A DNA stretch of 20,997 nt from JARIHD01 sp036392795 (GTDB taxonomy: Bacteria > Patescibacteriota > Saccharimonadia > Saccharimonadales > UBA4665), in contig DASVXH010000073.1 in assembly GCA_036392795.1 (NCBI GenBank), positions 1 through 20,997 on the forward strand. Direction: 5' to 3'. The notes under the pieces are model-generated. The model was not told the DNA's origin and searched no databases. It worked only from the letters and a program-made list of their open reading frames with translations. This document shows, one piece after another, positions 14,755 through 20,997 of this stretch (the stretch's first letter is position 1; every line of letters begins with the position of its first letter). A program made the position numbers and the translations under genes.

Positions 14755-15273
14755 ATGGATAGGTTAATTGTTGGCTCTGAGCGCTTACGCAGCGCCCGGC
14801 CTGATAGTATTTCCCGAATAGACCAATTGACCGCCGGTCAAGTGGTTATTGGCTTTGATGCGTATCGCGATTTTCATGGAGTGGTTAACGCCCATCTAAG
14901 CCATCTCGCGGTCGTAACCGGTTCGGCGGCGCGTATTATTGACGGTGAGATTATTGATAGGGGTATTGGGTTCGGCAAGTCTGTAAAGATCGAACCGCTC
15001 GATTCTTACACCATAAAGCACCGAATATACGGGGATCCTACCTGGCTACGTGTGAATGATAAGGGTATTGAAGGGGTTGATAAATCCGATGCCCCTACAG
15101 GGCTGAGCGCCGGGCTATTGGCCGTGCGGCAGGAACCTTATCAAACTGGGCCGAGTTTAGAAGTTAGCCCTGGACTCTATATAAATGGTGCCAATGACTT
15201 TTATACAATCTTCAAAGACGGCTTCATGGCCGTGGCTTTAGACTCAGACTCCCGGCTAATGGGTATGCTATAA
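14755..15273 (+). CDS. Hypothetical protein, 172 residues
   Basis: I recognise no family. It has no signal peptide or membrane segment. The middle is strand-rich (GQVVIGFDAYRDFHGVVNAHLSHLAVVTG, then SAARIIDGEIIDRGIGFG) with many Gly and Asp, suggesting a compact beta-sheet fold. The last third contains PSLEVSPGLYINGANDFYTIF. A TTG two codons earlier (14749) is in frame, but it lies 2 nt after the -10 box, so ATG 14755 is preferred. It is followed 58 bp later by the MFS transporter on the same strand. It could be co-transcribed with it, although a possible separate promoter exists. Promoter and codon use support a real gene. Confidence 0.7.
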   Translation: MDRLIVGSERLRSARPDSISRIDQLTAGQVVIGFDAYRDFHGVVNAHLSHLAVVTGSAARIIDGEIIDRGIGFGKSVKIEPLDSYTIKHRIYGDPTWLRVNDKGIEGVDKSDAPTGLSAGLLAVRQEPYQTGPSLEVSPGLYINGANDFYTIFKDGFMAVALDSDSRLMGML

Positions 15274-15316
15274 GTTCACTCTAATACCCTATGTCACGCA
15301 AACAGCCACTTTTTGC

Positions 15317-15330
15317 TATGCTTACAGGAA
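15317..15330 (+). promoter_or_regulatory. Possible -10 (TATGCT) and AGGA ribosome site of the MFS gene
   Basis: TATGCT (15317-15322) ends 9 nt before ATG 15332, and AGGAAG directly precedes the ATG. The -35 is poor, so this may be a secondary promoter within a 14755-16498 transcript. Confidence 0.35.
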
Positions 15331-15331
15331 G

Positions 15332-16498
15332 ATGATTACTAGAATTGGCAAAATCTACCTCAGCAATTTTTTAACTGGTCTTGTTTTTTGGTACGGTATT
15401 GAAAAGCTGTTCATGGGCAGCGTCGGTATAGACGCGGTTGGTGTGGGTGTTGCTACGGCACTCTTTTTGGGGTTTAACCTGGTCTTTGACATTCCTTCGG
15501 GTGTTTTGGCTGATAGATGGAGTCGAAAGGGTATGCTGGTGGTGTCGGCTTTAGCCTTGGCATTCTGCTCCTTGATTTTGGGGTCGAGTAACGGATTGGC
15601 GCAATACATTTTGGGCTACATTTTTTATGGTATTTACGTTGTTTCTACGAGCGGCACCTACCAGGCGATTACCTATGACATTTTGCACGAAGAAAAGCGT
15701 TCGAACCAATACAGCAGAATCGGCGGCCGGGCGTATGCGCTCTTTTTGACCGGTTCTGGCGTGGCAAATATTGCAAGCGGCTTTATCGCAGCACATTATT
15801 CATATAGAGTAACGTTTTTTATAACAGTCGTCTCTTGTCTACTCAATGCCTTGCTTTTACTAACGATTAAAGAGCCGACGTTTCATAAGGCGGAGGCAAA
15901 GACACGCGTGGTAGCGCAGTTGGGTGACGCGACCAAGTCGCTGGTGCGCTTGAGGCTACTGCGCGTTTTGGCGATTATTATGAGCGCCTTGGCTGTCGTG
16001 GAGCTTTTTAAAGGTGAGTTTGGCCAATTGTACATGCTGCGCTATGTTTCAGAACCGCAGTTTATCGGTTTACTGTGGGCGGCCTATGCTTTTACGTGGG
16101 CTCTGGGCAGCGTCATCGCGCACAAGCTGCGCTCTCGGTTAACTGCGCTGGTTGCGTCCTCGCCGGTGCCGCTGATTTTGATGGCTTTTATGGATAGTGT
16201 CATTAGTTTGGCTTTATTTATGGTGCAGGCGGTTGCGTCGGCGGCCCTGCTTAACCAGATTGAAACGCGCGTACAGGAAAATACTCCATCTTCGGTGCGT
16301 GCGTCGATTTTATCGATTTTATCGGCCGCAGGCAGAGCGATTTCTATACCGGCCAGTTTCGTACTGGGTTGGCTTTTTACGCAGTACGGCGCATTGTGGG
16401 CGCTGAGGTTTGTTGCCGTGATAGCATCTCTAGTTTTGATCTACTGGGTCTGGTCAAGTAAAAAGATACCAAGCGCCGATAAGCCTGAGGTGGCCTAG
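15332..16498 (+). CDS. Major facilitator superfamily transporter
   Basis: The protein has 388 residues with about eleven or twelve hydrophobic segments. The loop after the second segment reads FDIPSGVLADRWSRKGMLV (53-71), which is MFS motif A (Gx3DRxGRR-like), with Asp 61 and Arg 62 present. The central cytoplasmic loop (about 188-207) is charged and splits two six-helix halves. The last residues (SSKKIPSADKPEVA) are a short cytoplasmic tail. MFS proteins move small molecules by uniport, symport or antiport. The shape resembles drug or metabolite exporters, but the substrate cannot be inferred. Length is normal and no frameshift is seen. Confidence 0.88.
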   Translation: MITRIGKIYLSNFLTGLVFWYGIEKLFMGSVGIDAVGVGVATALFLGFNLVFDIPSGVLADRWSRKGMLVVSALALAFCSLILGSSNGLAQYILGYIFYGIYVVSTSGTYQAITYDILHEEKRSNQYSRIGGRAYALFLTGSGVANIASGFIAAHYSYRVTFFITVVSCLLNALLLLTIKEPTFHKAEAKTRVVAQLGDATKSLVRLRLLRVLAIIMSALAVVELFKGEFGQLYMLRYVSEPQFIGLLWAAYAFTWALGSVIAHKLRSRLTALVASSPVPLILMAFMDSVISLALFMVQAVASAALLNQIETRVQENTPSSVRASILSILSAAGRAISIPASFVLGWLFTQYGALWALRFVAVIASLVLIYWVWSSKKIPSADKPEVA

Positions 16499-16522
16499 CA
16501 CTCTTGGCCGAAAGTTCTTTGA

Positions 16523-16528
16523 TATGAT
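16523..16528 (+). promoter_or_regulatory. -10 box (TATGAT), leaderless promoter of the small-protein pair
   Basis: TATGAT ends 6 nt before ATG 16535. No Shine-Dalgarno is visible. Confidence 0.5.
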
Positions 16529-16534
16529 ACATAC

Positions 16535-16924
16535 ATGAAACGCTTCGATCTGACCGGGGAATGGATAAGTCGGTATGTTTATTTAAATAGCGCTTCCGAG
16601 TCAAACGCGAGTGAACATGTGGTAATTCTGCATCAGAACGATAACAAGGTGGTGGGACGTAGCCTGCCCCAAAGTGATGGGTCGATGGTCGAGCTGCACT
16701 TAACATACGATTCGGAGGGTGGCACTCTTACCGGCACCTGGCGGGAACAGACTTCGTCAAAGGGTCGGTATCGCGGTACCCTCTTTCATGGTGCGCTGCA
16801 GCTACTATTGAATAAGGCACATACCAAAGCAGCAGGGAAATGGGTAGGATTTAATAGTTCTCGCACTGAGGTCAAAAGCGGAGAATGGCAAATCGCCAGG
16901 AGTAGGTCAAAATCAGCGATATGA
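16535..16924 (+). CDS. Small beta-rich protein, function unknown
   Basis: The protein has 129 residues and consists of short alternating strands: LTGEWISRYVY, HVVILHQNDNKVVGRSLP, GTLTGTWREQTSSKGRYRGTLFHGALQLLL, GKWVGF, and SGEWQIAR. The repeated G-(E/K/T)-W motifs suggest a small barrel of lipocalin-like shape. From memory, a domain of similar pattern (GTWxERTSxxGxYxGxxxHGxxQL...GxWVGF) follows helix-turn-helix domains in some actinobacterial regulators. This recollection was not checked, and no DNA-binding domain is present here. The next gene overlaps it by 4 nt (ATGA), so the two are translated together. The AAA+ ATPase lies further downstream. Confidence 0.72.
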   Translation: MKRFDLTGEWISRYVYLNSASESNASEHVVILHQNDNKVVGRSLPQSDGSMVELHLTYDSEGGTLTGTWREQTSSKGRYRGTLFHGALQLLLNKAHTKAAGKWVGFNSSRTEVKSGEWQIARSRSKSAI

Positions 16925-17202
16925 AAAATAGCAATTTAACCCCCTTAGAAAAGCAATACAATGACGAAGTTTTACTTCTCGATGGCCTTTATGAATTTCA
17001 CCCCGATTTTTTTGAACAGCTTCGTGAAGGCGATCTAAAGACCATCAAAGAATACTATCTAACTGGCGAAGAAGTGCCGGCAAATATATTTGAGTATCGG
17101 GCCGCACTTCTGTTAAGAAAAAGTAACATTGAAAAAGAAGCACAGGAGGCCTACCAGCGGCTACTGCTTATTGCCAACATTAAAAAAGTTGCAAAAAGCT
17201 AG
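16921..17202 (+). CDS. Small helical protein coupled to the upstream gene
   Basis: The protein has 93 residues and no recognised family. Its ATG shares the ATGA overlap with the stop of the previous gene, a strong sign of translational coupling and of a real gene despite its size. The sequence is highly charged and predicted helical throughout (LTPLEKQYNDEVLLLDGLYEF, then a helical C-terminal half ending in VAKS). It contains no Cys and no membrane segment. It could form a complex with the beta-rich protein encoded just before it, or with the AAA+ ATPase that follows after 65 bp. Neither is shown by the sequence. Confidence 0.68.
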   Translation: MKNSNLTPLEKQYNDEVLLLDGLYEFHPDFFEQLREGDLKTIKEYYLTGEEVPANIFEYRAALLLRKSNIEKEAQEAYQRLLLIANIKKVAKS

Positions 17203-17228
17203 ACGCTGGCAAAAAACTTATAGCATGA

Positions 17229-17257
17229 TTGTGTAGCAAAAGCGAAGCTGTTATAGT
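17229..17257 (+). promoter_or_regulatory. Promoter of the AAA+ ATPase gene
   Basis: TTGTGT (17229-17234), an exact 17-bp spacer and TATAGT (17252-17257) precede ATG 17268 by 10 nt. The in-frame TTG at 17229 is part of the -35 box, not a start codon. Confidence 0.6.
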
Positions 17258-17267
17258 ACTGCACAAT

Positions 17268-18782
17268 ATGAGTGCTGGAAAAAAATTCGACCCTGCAACT
17301 GCACCTTTTGAAATGCATCGACATGAGACTCATAACGGTGAGTTACTTACTCAGGAGAATATGCTACTGCAATTCCATAGGAGCAGCAGTGGCGTTTTTC
17401 CGATTATCTATGGTGAATATGAGGGGCCAATAGCATCAACAGAGTTGGTGCTTTCTAAAAAGCACGCGGGCAACGATTCGCAGTGGCTATACAAAGGCGA
17501 AGTAACGCTACGCGACGACGGTAGTTTCGATCAAGACAATTTTTTTCGATTGGTCGAGAGGTATGCCGGAGAGGTCGACGGACTTGTATTCGAAGACTTC
17601 TACTTTAGCAATAACAGGTTATTTATAGCAGAAAAGTCCGGGGCTTTGGCGTGTTTGAGTACCTATAGGGGTGACAAATTAATCAGATATAGTAATTATC
17701 ATGAGAGTCGCTCAACCACACACAAAGAAATATCATCAAGGTTGACGGCTCCCAAGATATATGAAGACCTTGATGGCAAAGTTGGTCTGCACTTTGTTTC
17801 GCATGTCAGTAATTTTATGATGATTACCAACGCAATCAGCCAGCTAGTTGACGGCCGGCCTAAATTTGAACGGTTGGCGGTAACCTCCAAAAGAACCTAC
17901 TACGCCACCAAGGAAGGGGAGTTTATGCCCGATCCTCCTGAGTGGGAAGCCTCCGGGCATCGGCCAGGTGGTCATTCGGAAATGGCGGCGGCAGAAACAT
18001 TGCTTCTAGAGGACGTTGCCGGACATGACGACCTTAGGCTGGAGCTAAAAAAGCTGGTGACAGCCTTCAAGCACCCCGAAATTATGGCGCAATGGGGGGT
18101 AGAGAGTCCAAAAGGAGTGTACCTTTATGGACCTCCGGGAACTGGTAAAAGTATGCTTGCTAGAGCTCTAGCTAACGAAGTTGGCGGCAATCTGTGGGAA
18201 ATTCACTCTCCCGATATTTACGATAAGTGGCTGGGTAATTCCGAGAAGAACCTGCAAAAGATATTTAAAGACGCCCACAAAATAACCAAACCAACGGTAA
18301 TGCTGTGGGATGAGTTTGACGGTCTGATTGAGTCTGGATCGGACGATGGCAATTCTCACGCCGTAGAGCGGGTCGCTGCCTTATTCAAAAAAGAGGTCGA
18401 AAAATTGCGGAAAAATCCGAACGTTATTCTGTTTGCCATTACGAACAATCCGGACAAGGTCAATGAATCATTGGTCCGCGAAGGCCGCTTTGACATATCG
18501 TACTATGTCGATTTGCCCAATCAAGCGACGCGCCTGCAAATTCTGGCCAATCATATTGCCGCAAAAACGGCAGAGCTAAGTACCGGATCGTTTTCTATCT
18601 TTGGCGAGCTTGACCTGCCGGAACTAAGCAAGGTGACCGAAGGTATGTCCGGAGCGGCAATCGTGACTGCTCTGCAGCGCGCAGCCTTTGACAAGGCTAT
18701 GCAGCAAGCAAATGGCCAGACCCCTGGACCCATAACGCAGCAGAATGCACTCGGCATAATCAACATGATGAAGCGCTCCTAG
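17268..18782 (+). CDS. AAA+ ATPase of the classic (Vps4/katanin/Cdc48-like) clade
   Basis: The protein has 504 residues. The C-terminal AAA module is complete: Walker A GPPGTGKS (288-295), pore-loop-like DKWLGNSEKN (KWLG near 320-323), Walker B VMLWDEFD (acidic pair 348-349), sensor 1 Asn in AITNNP (about 393), arginine-finger region VREGRFD (R404, R407) and a sensor 2-like GMSGAAIV. The aromatic pore loop is that of ring ATPases that pull on or remodel protein substrates. Residues 1-235 form a separate, mostly beta-rich N-terminal region that I do not recognise; it probably chooses the substrate. There is no protease domain (unlike FtsH) and no membrane segment. It is convergent with the dehydrogenase at 18800, 17 bp apart. 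The ATPase assignment is firm; its target is unknown. Confidence 0.9.
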   Translation: MSAGKKFDPATAPFEMHRHETHNGELLTQENMLLQFHRSSSGVFPIIYGEYEGPIASTELVLSKKHAGNDSQWLYKGEVTLRDDGSFDQDNFFRLVERYAGEVDGLVFEDFYFSNNRLFIAEKSGALACLSTYRGDKLIRYSNYHESRSTTHKEISSRLTAPKIYEDLDGKVGLHFVSHVSNFMMITNAISQLVDGRPKFERLAVTSKRTYYATKEGEFMPDPPEWEASGHRPGGHSEMAAAETLLLEDVAGHDDLRLELKKLVTAFKHPEIMAQWGVESPKGVYLYGPPGTGKSMLARALANEVGGNLWEIHSPDIYDKWLGNSEKNLQKIFKDAHKITKPTVMLWDEFDGLIESGSDDGNSHAVERVAALFKKEVEKLRKNPNVILFAITNNPDKVNESLVREGRFDISYYVDLPNQATRLQILANHIAAKTAELSTGSFSIFGELDLPELSKVTEGMSGAAIVTALQRAAFDKAMQQANGQTPGPITQQNALGIINMMKRS

Positions 18783-18799
18783 TGGATTCCCCGATTTTG

Positions 18800-19702
18800 C
18801 TAAGAGATAGGCTTACCACCGGTAACACCTATAATTTCTCCTGTAATGTAACTTGATTCTTGGGACGCCAAGAATACATAGGTTCCTGCCAGTTCTGCCG
18901 GTTGACCAGGGCGCCCCATAGGCGTGTCTTGGCCAAATGTTTCCAGTTTTTCGCCTGGCTGCCCGTAACTGGGTTGCAGCGGTGTCCAGATAGGTCCTGG
19001 GGCTACGGCGTTTACCCGAATACCACGTTCTATGAGCATTTGGGAGAGACCTTTAGTAAGTGTGGTGATTGCACCCTTCGTAGCGGCGTAGTCCAGTAGG
19101 CCTACCGAAGGTTGGTACGACTGAATCGAAGTAGTGTTAATAATAACCGACCCCGCTGGCATGTGAGCAACAGCTGCCTTGGTAAGCCAGAACATGGCAA
19201 ACACATTGGTTTGGAATGTATGCTCTAGTTGCTGGGTCGTTAAGTCCTCGAGCTTTTCCACATACACTTGTTTTCCGGCATTATTAACCAGAATATCGAT
19301 CCCGCCCAATTCCTTGACCACTTTGTCAATGGCTTGTACGCAAACGCTTTCGTCTTTAATATCGCCTTCGATGCCGACAGCTTTTCGCCCGGCGGCTTCG
19401 ATGAGCGAAAGTGTTGCGCTGGCGTCTTCGCGTTCCTGTGGAAGATAGAGTATGGCAACGTCCGCGCCTTCGCGGGCGTAGGCAATAGCAACGGCGCGCC
19501 CAATGCCAGAATCTCCACCTGTAATCAAGGCCTTTCGCCCCTCAAGTCGATGGGAGCCAACATAGCTTTCCTGTCCGTGGTCCGCTTGCGGAATCAGTTT
19601 TTTATCTAGGCCAGGTTCTGGCTGAGTTTGGTCCTTTGGGATGTCTAATTTGCCGTACTGCGTACGTGGATCTTGCATAATATACTGAGGTTTCTTATTC
19701 AT
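18800..19702 (-). CDS. Short-chain dehydrogenase/reductase, general-stress GSP39/YghA type
   Basis: The protein has 300 residues. A Rossmann SDR core is clear: cofactor motif TGGDSGIG (61-68), NNAG (140-143), catalytic Ser 192 and the YxxxK pair Tyr 205 and Lys 209, then the PGPIWTPL loop. The N-terminal extension of about 55 residues (QPEPG...DHGQESYVGSHRLEG) is typical of the GSP39/YhdF/YghA subgroup, which is longer than standard 250-residue SDRs. These enzymes oxidise or reduce alcohols, aldehydes or ketones with NAD(P); the subgroup is often stress-induced. Substrate is not predictable. AAGGAGG (19713-19707) lies 4 nt before the ATG, one of the strongest ribosome sites in the window. Confidence 0.93.
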   Translation of the reverse strand: MNKKPQYIMQDPRTQYGKLDIPKDQTQPEPGLDKKLIPQADHGQESYVGSHRLEGRKALITGGDSGIGRAVAIAYAREGADVAILYLPQEREDASATLSLIEAAGRKAVGIEGDIKDESVCVQAIDKVVKELGGIDILVNNAGKQVYVEKLEDLTTQQLEHTFQTNVFAMFWLTKAAVAHMPAGSVIINTTSIQSYQPSVGLLDYAATKGAITTLTKGLSQMLIERGIRVNAVAPGPIWTPLQPSYGQPGEKLETFGQDTPMGRPGQPAELAGTYVFLASQESSYITGEIIGVTGGKPIS

Positions 19703-19746
19703 AAATCCTCCTTTTTGAGTGTCACTTAATAAGCTCGCACCTCTTA

Positions 19747-19752
19747 ATTATA
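19747..19752 (-). promoter_or_regulatory. -10 box (TATAAT) of the dehydrogenase gene
   Basis: On the minus strand TATAAT reads 19752-19747, giving a leader of roughly 40 nt that carries the AAGGAGG ribosome site. The -35 is weak. Confidence 0.5.
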
Positions 19753-19864
19753 CGCTTCGGCCACAAGGATACACTGACGGGATTCCGCCGGTTGATAACT
19801 AAATTATTGGTGCAAAAAAAATGAACACGACAAAGCCGGTCGCCAAACAATCTTTAAAGTGAGT

Positions 19865-19870
19865 TATACT
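19865..19870 (+). promoter_or_regulatory. -10 box (TATACT), leaderless promoter of the HAD nucleotidase gene
   Basis: TATACT ends 6 nt before ATG 19877. This excludes the upstream in-frame GTG at 19859, which lies before the -10 box. Confidence 0.55.
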
Positions 19871-19876
19871 CTTATC

Positions 19877-20461
19877 ATGAAAAGACTTCGAATTGCCGTG
19901 GATTGCGATGATGTATTGGTGCCAACAGCAGAACTGCTGGTTCGCCATTATAACAAAACGTATGGGACCAATCTGGTACTAGCCAACTTTTACTCTACCG
20001 ATCCAGAACTGTGGGGTGTGGATGATTATGCGGTAGCAATAGAGCGGATTCACACCTACCTGCTGACAGAAGAGTATCAAAAGACCAAGCCGTTCCAGGA
20101 GGCGATTGATGCGATTAGTGTCCTTGGCAAGCATCATGACCTGCATGTGGTAACGGCCCGGTCGGATATTCTGGCGCACGCTACGACCGACATGCTGACC
20201 TTGTACTTTCCTGAGCTATTCAAAACCATCGAGTTTACGAATTTTTTTGGCAAGGCACAGCGCGGCAAAGCGCAGGTTTGTCAGGCGCTTGGAGCAGATC
20301 TGCTGATCGATGATAATTTGCACCACACCGAAAGCGTCGCGAGGTGCGGCATGGACGCCTTGCTATTTGGTCACTATCCCTGGAACCAAGCTGATATTAC
20401 GTTACCCAATATCCACCGGGTAAAAAATTGGGACGAGGTGCTTGAGCGTTTGGTAAGATAA
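19877..20461 (+). CDS. HAD-superfamily 5'(3')-deoxyribonucleotidase-like phosphatase
   Basis: The protein has 194 residues. Motif I is VDCDDVL, with the nucleophile D9 and acid/base D11. Motif II is VVTARS (T93). The final acidic motif is LLIDDN (D145, D146). Between motif I and II sits a helical cap of about 70 residues, the layout of the NT5C-type family that removes phosphate from (deoxy)nucleoside monophosphates. The DxDDV form of motif I supports that family over other HAD phosphatases, but the true substrate is uncertain. It acts in the cytoplasm and could help balance nucleotide pools. It is followed by the toxin gene after 76 bp, which has its own promoter. Confidence 0.8.
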   Translation: MKRLRIAVDCDDVLVPTAELLVRHYNKTYGTNLVLANFYSTDPELWGVDDYAVAIERIHTYLLTEEYQKTKPFQEAIDAISVLGKHHDLHVVTARSDILAHATTDMLTLYFPELFKTIEFTNFFGKAQRGKAQVCQALGADLLIDDNLHHTESVARCGMDALLFGHYPWNQADITLPNIHRVKNWDEVLERLVR

Positions 20462-20481
20462 ATCAAGCCTGTCAAAAGCAT

Positions 20482-20502
20482 AATATGCATAAAATGCATA
20501 TT
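20482..20502. promoter_or_regulatory. Perfect palindrome, likely toxin-antitoxin operator
   Basis: AATATGCAT (20482-20490), AAA, ATGCATATT (20494-20502) is a perfect 9-bp inverted repeat that runs into the -35 box of the toxin promoter. Antitoxins usually repress their own operon from such sites. Confidence 0.6.
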
Positions 20503-20528
20503 GACAACGAGTATTGAAATAATATACC
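20501..20528 (+). promoter_or_regulatory. Promoter of the HigB-like toxin gene
   Basis: Consensus TTGACA (20501-20506), a 16-bp spacer and TATACC (20523-20528) end 9 nt before ATG 20538. The transcript would have almost no leader. Confidence 0.6.
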
Positions 20529-20539
20529 ATTTTTGGTAT
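20524..20539. repeat. Second palindrome over the -10 box and start codon
   Basis: ATACCA (20524-20529), TTTT, TGGTAT (20534-20539) is a perfect 6-bp inverted repeat covering most of the -10 box and the first two bases of the start codon. It may be a second operator half, or a hairpin if transcribed from further upstream. Confidence 0.45.
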
Positions 20540-20972
20540 GTTACCAATGGGGTTACAATTTACGGTTTGTTGGGCGATTGATGGTGAAGCCTGTCCAACA
20601 CTCGACTACCTCGTATCGTTATGGACTGAAGATCGGGATTGTTTCTATGCGGTCCTTGACGGTATAGAAAAAATTCAGGACAGCCGGTACCTGTGTGAAC
20701 CCACGGTAAAGCGTTTCCCCGTTAATAAAAAGGTGACAGACCTCTTTGAGCTCCGAGTTCAAGGAGGCAAACGTCGTGCGCGTATCGCATTGCTGTACAC
20801 CAAAGCGCACGAAATTATTCTCCTAAATGGAGTGACCAAAAAGAGCCAAAAGGCCACCAAACAGTTTATCGGAAAAGCGGTAACGCTTCGAATGCAAATA
20901 AGATCAGAGGAGATCGATTATGAACCAATCCCCATCGACTACATCAAGCAGGAGCTTGAGCGGCAGAGCTAA
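20538..20972 (+). CDS. RelE/HigB-type toxin (phage Gp49-like family)
   Basis: The protein has 144 residues. The core DLFELRVQGG, ARIALLYTKAHEIILLNGVTKKSQKA matches the pattern of HigB/Gp49-like toxins (LYELR, then a strand, then (I/V)LLHGFxKKxQKTP). Such toxins cut mRNA on the ribosome and are held inactive by an antitoxin. HigB-type operons often place the toxin first and a helix-turn-helix antitoxin second. Only 25 bases remain in the window, so the partner cannot be seen. The N-terminal 20 residues and C-terminal 30 residues extend the usual core of about 110. The palindromic promoter fits an autoregulated toxin-antitoxin operon. Confidence 0.75.
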   Translation: MLPMGLQFTVCWAIDGEACPTLDYLVSLWTEDRDCFYAVLDGIEKIQDSRYLCEPTVKRFPVNKKVTDLFELRVQGGKRRARIALLYTKAHEIILLNGVTKKSQKATKQFIGKAVTLRMQIRSEEIDYEPIPIDYIKQELERQS

Positions 20973-20997
20973 CCGTCTAAAGAATTTGCTTATATCT

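Noticed and set aside
17268..18782. Call as FtsH or a proteasomal ATPase (Mpa/ARC)
   Set aside because: There is no membrane segment and no zinc protease motif as in FtsH, and no coiled coil plus OB-domain layout as in Mpa/ARC was recognised.
1..20997. CRISPR arrays, tRNA or rRNA genes, transposases, phage structural genes
   Set aside because: No regularly spaced repeats, no cloverleaf with conserved T-loop sequence, and no transposase or capsid-like protein were found on reading both strands. The only phage-like item is the Gp49-type toxin family name.

Overview
This is a gene-dense bacterial chromosome fragment (about 20 predicted genes in 21 kb, both strands, mostly short gaps). No rRNA, tRNA, CRISPR array, insertion sequence or replication origin was seen. 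Small hypothetical proteins, a standalone receiver, a YggT protein and many transcripts that seem to begin at or near their start codon fit a small-genome lineage such as Candidatus Saccharibacteria or another member of the Patescibacteria. This placement is an inference from gene content only; no marker gene is present. The standard genetic code works throughout.

Layout. 1-642: the 3' part of a NUDIX hydrolase gene, tail to tail with a broken second NUDIX gene. 859-4753: an A+T-richer restriction-modification locus. It holds a beta-class DNA methyltransferase carrying an N-terminal LexA-type winged helix, a D12-class adenine methyltransferase translationally coupled to it, and, convergently, a large predicted PD-(D/E)XK endonuclease. 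4839-5798: an APH-type small-molecule kinase divergent from the nuclease. 5899-9816: membrane and stress functions (YggT protein, receiver-only regulator, Na+/H+-type antiporter, membrane protein with an extracytoplasmic Cys-containing domain, Hsp20). The hsp20 promoter carries a complete CIRCE operator, which implies HrcA control. 10066-14579: an unknown protein, a probable GT-A-fold glycosyltransferase and a secreted beta-propeller protein with a C-terminal DNRLRE/CBM96-like domain. 14755-17202: an unknown protein, an MFS transporter and a translationally coupled pair of small proteins. 17268-19702: a classic-clade AAA+ ATPase with an unrecognised N-terminal region, convergent with a GSP39/YghA-type dehydrogenase. 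19877-20972: a HAD-type nucleotidase and a RelE/HigB-type toxin whose promoter contains two perfect palindromes.

Expression. For about ten genes a recognisable -10 hexamer lies only 6-10 nt before the start codon, which predicts leaderless or nearly leaderless mRNAs. A minority (yggT, hsp20, the gene at 10066, the secreted propeller protein, the dehydrogenase) have strong Shine-Dalgarno sequences instead. I used this rule to revise several starts: 4753, 4839, 6663, 14755, 17268 and 19877 by -10 spacing, and 5899, 9816 and 12750 by ribosome binding site.

The most unusual items are the LexA-headed methyltransferase with an adjacent direct-repeat promoter, the unrecognised nuclease beside it, and the AAA+ ATPase locus with its two coupled small proteins.
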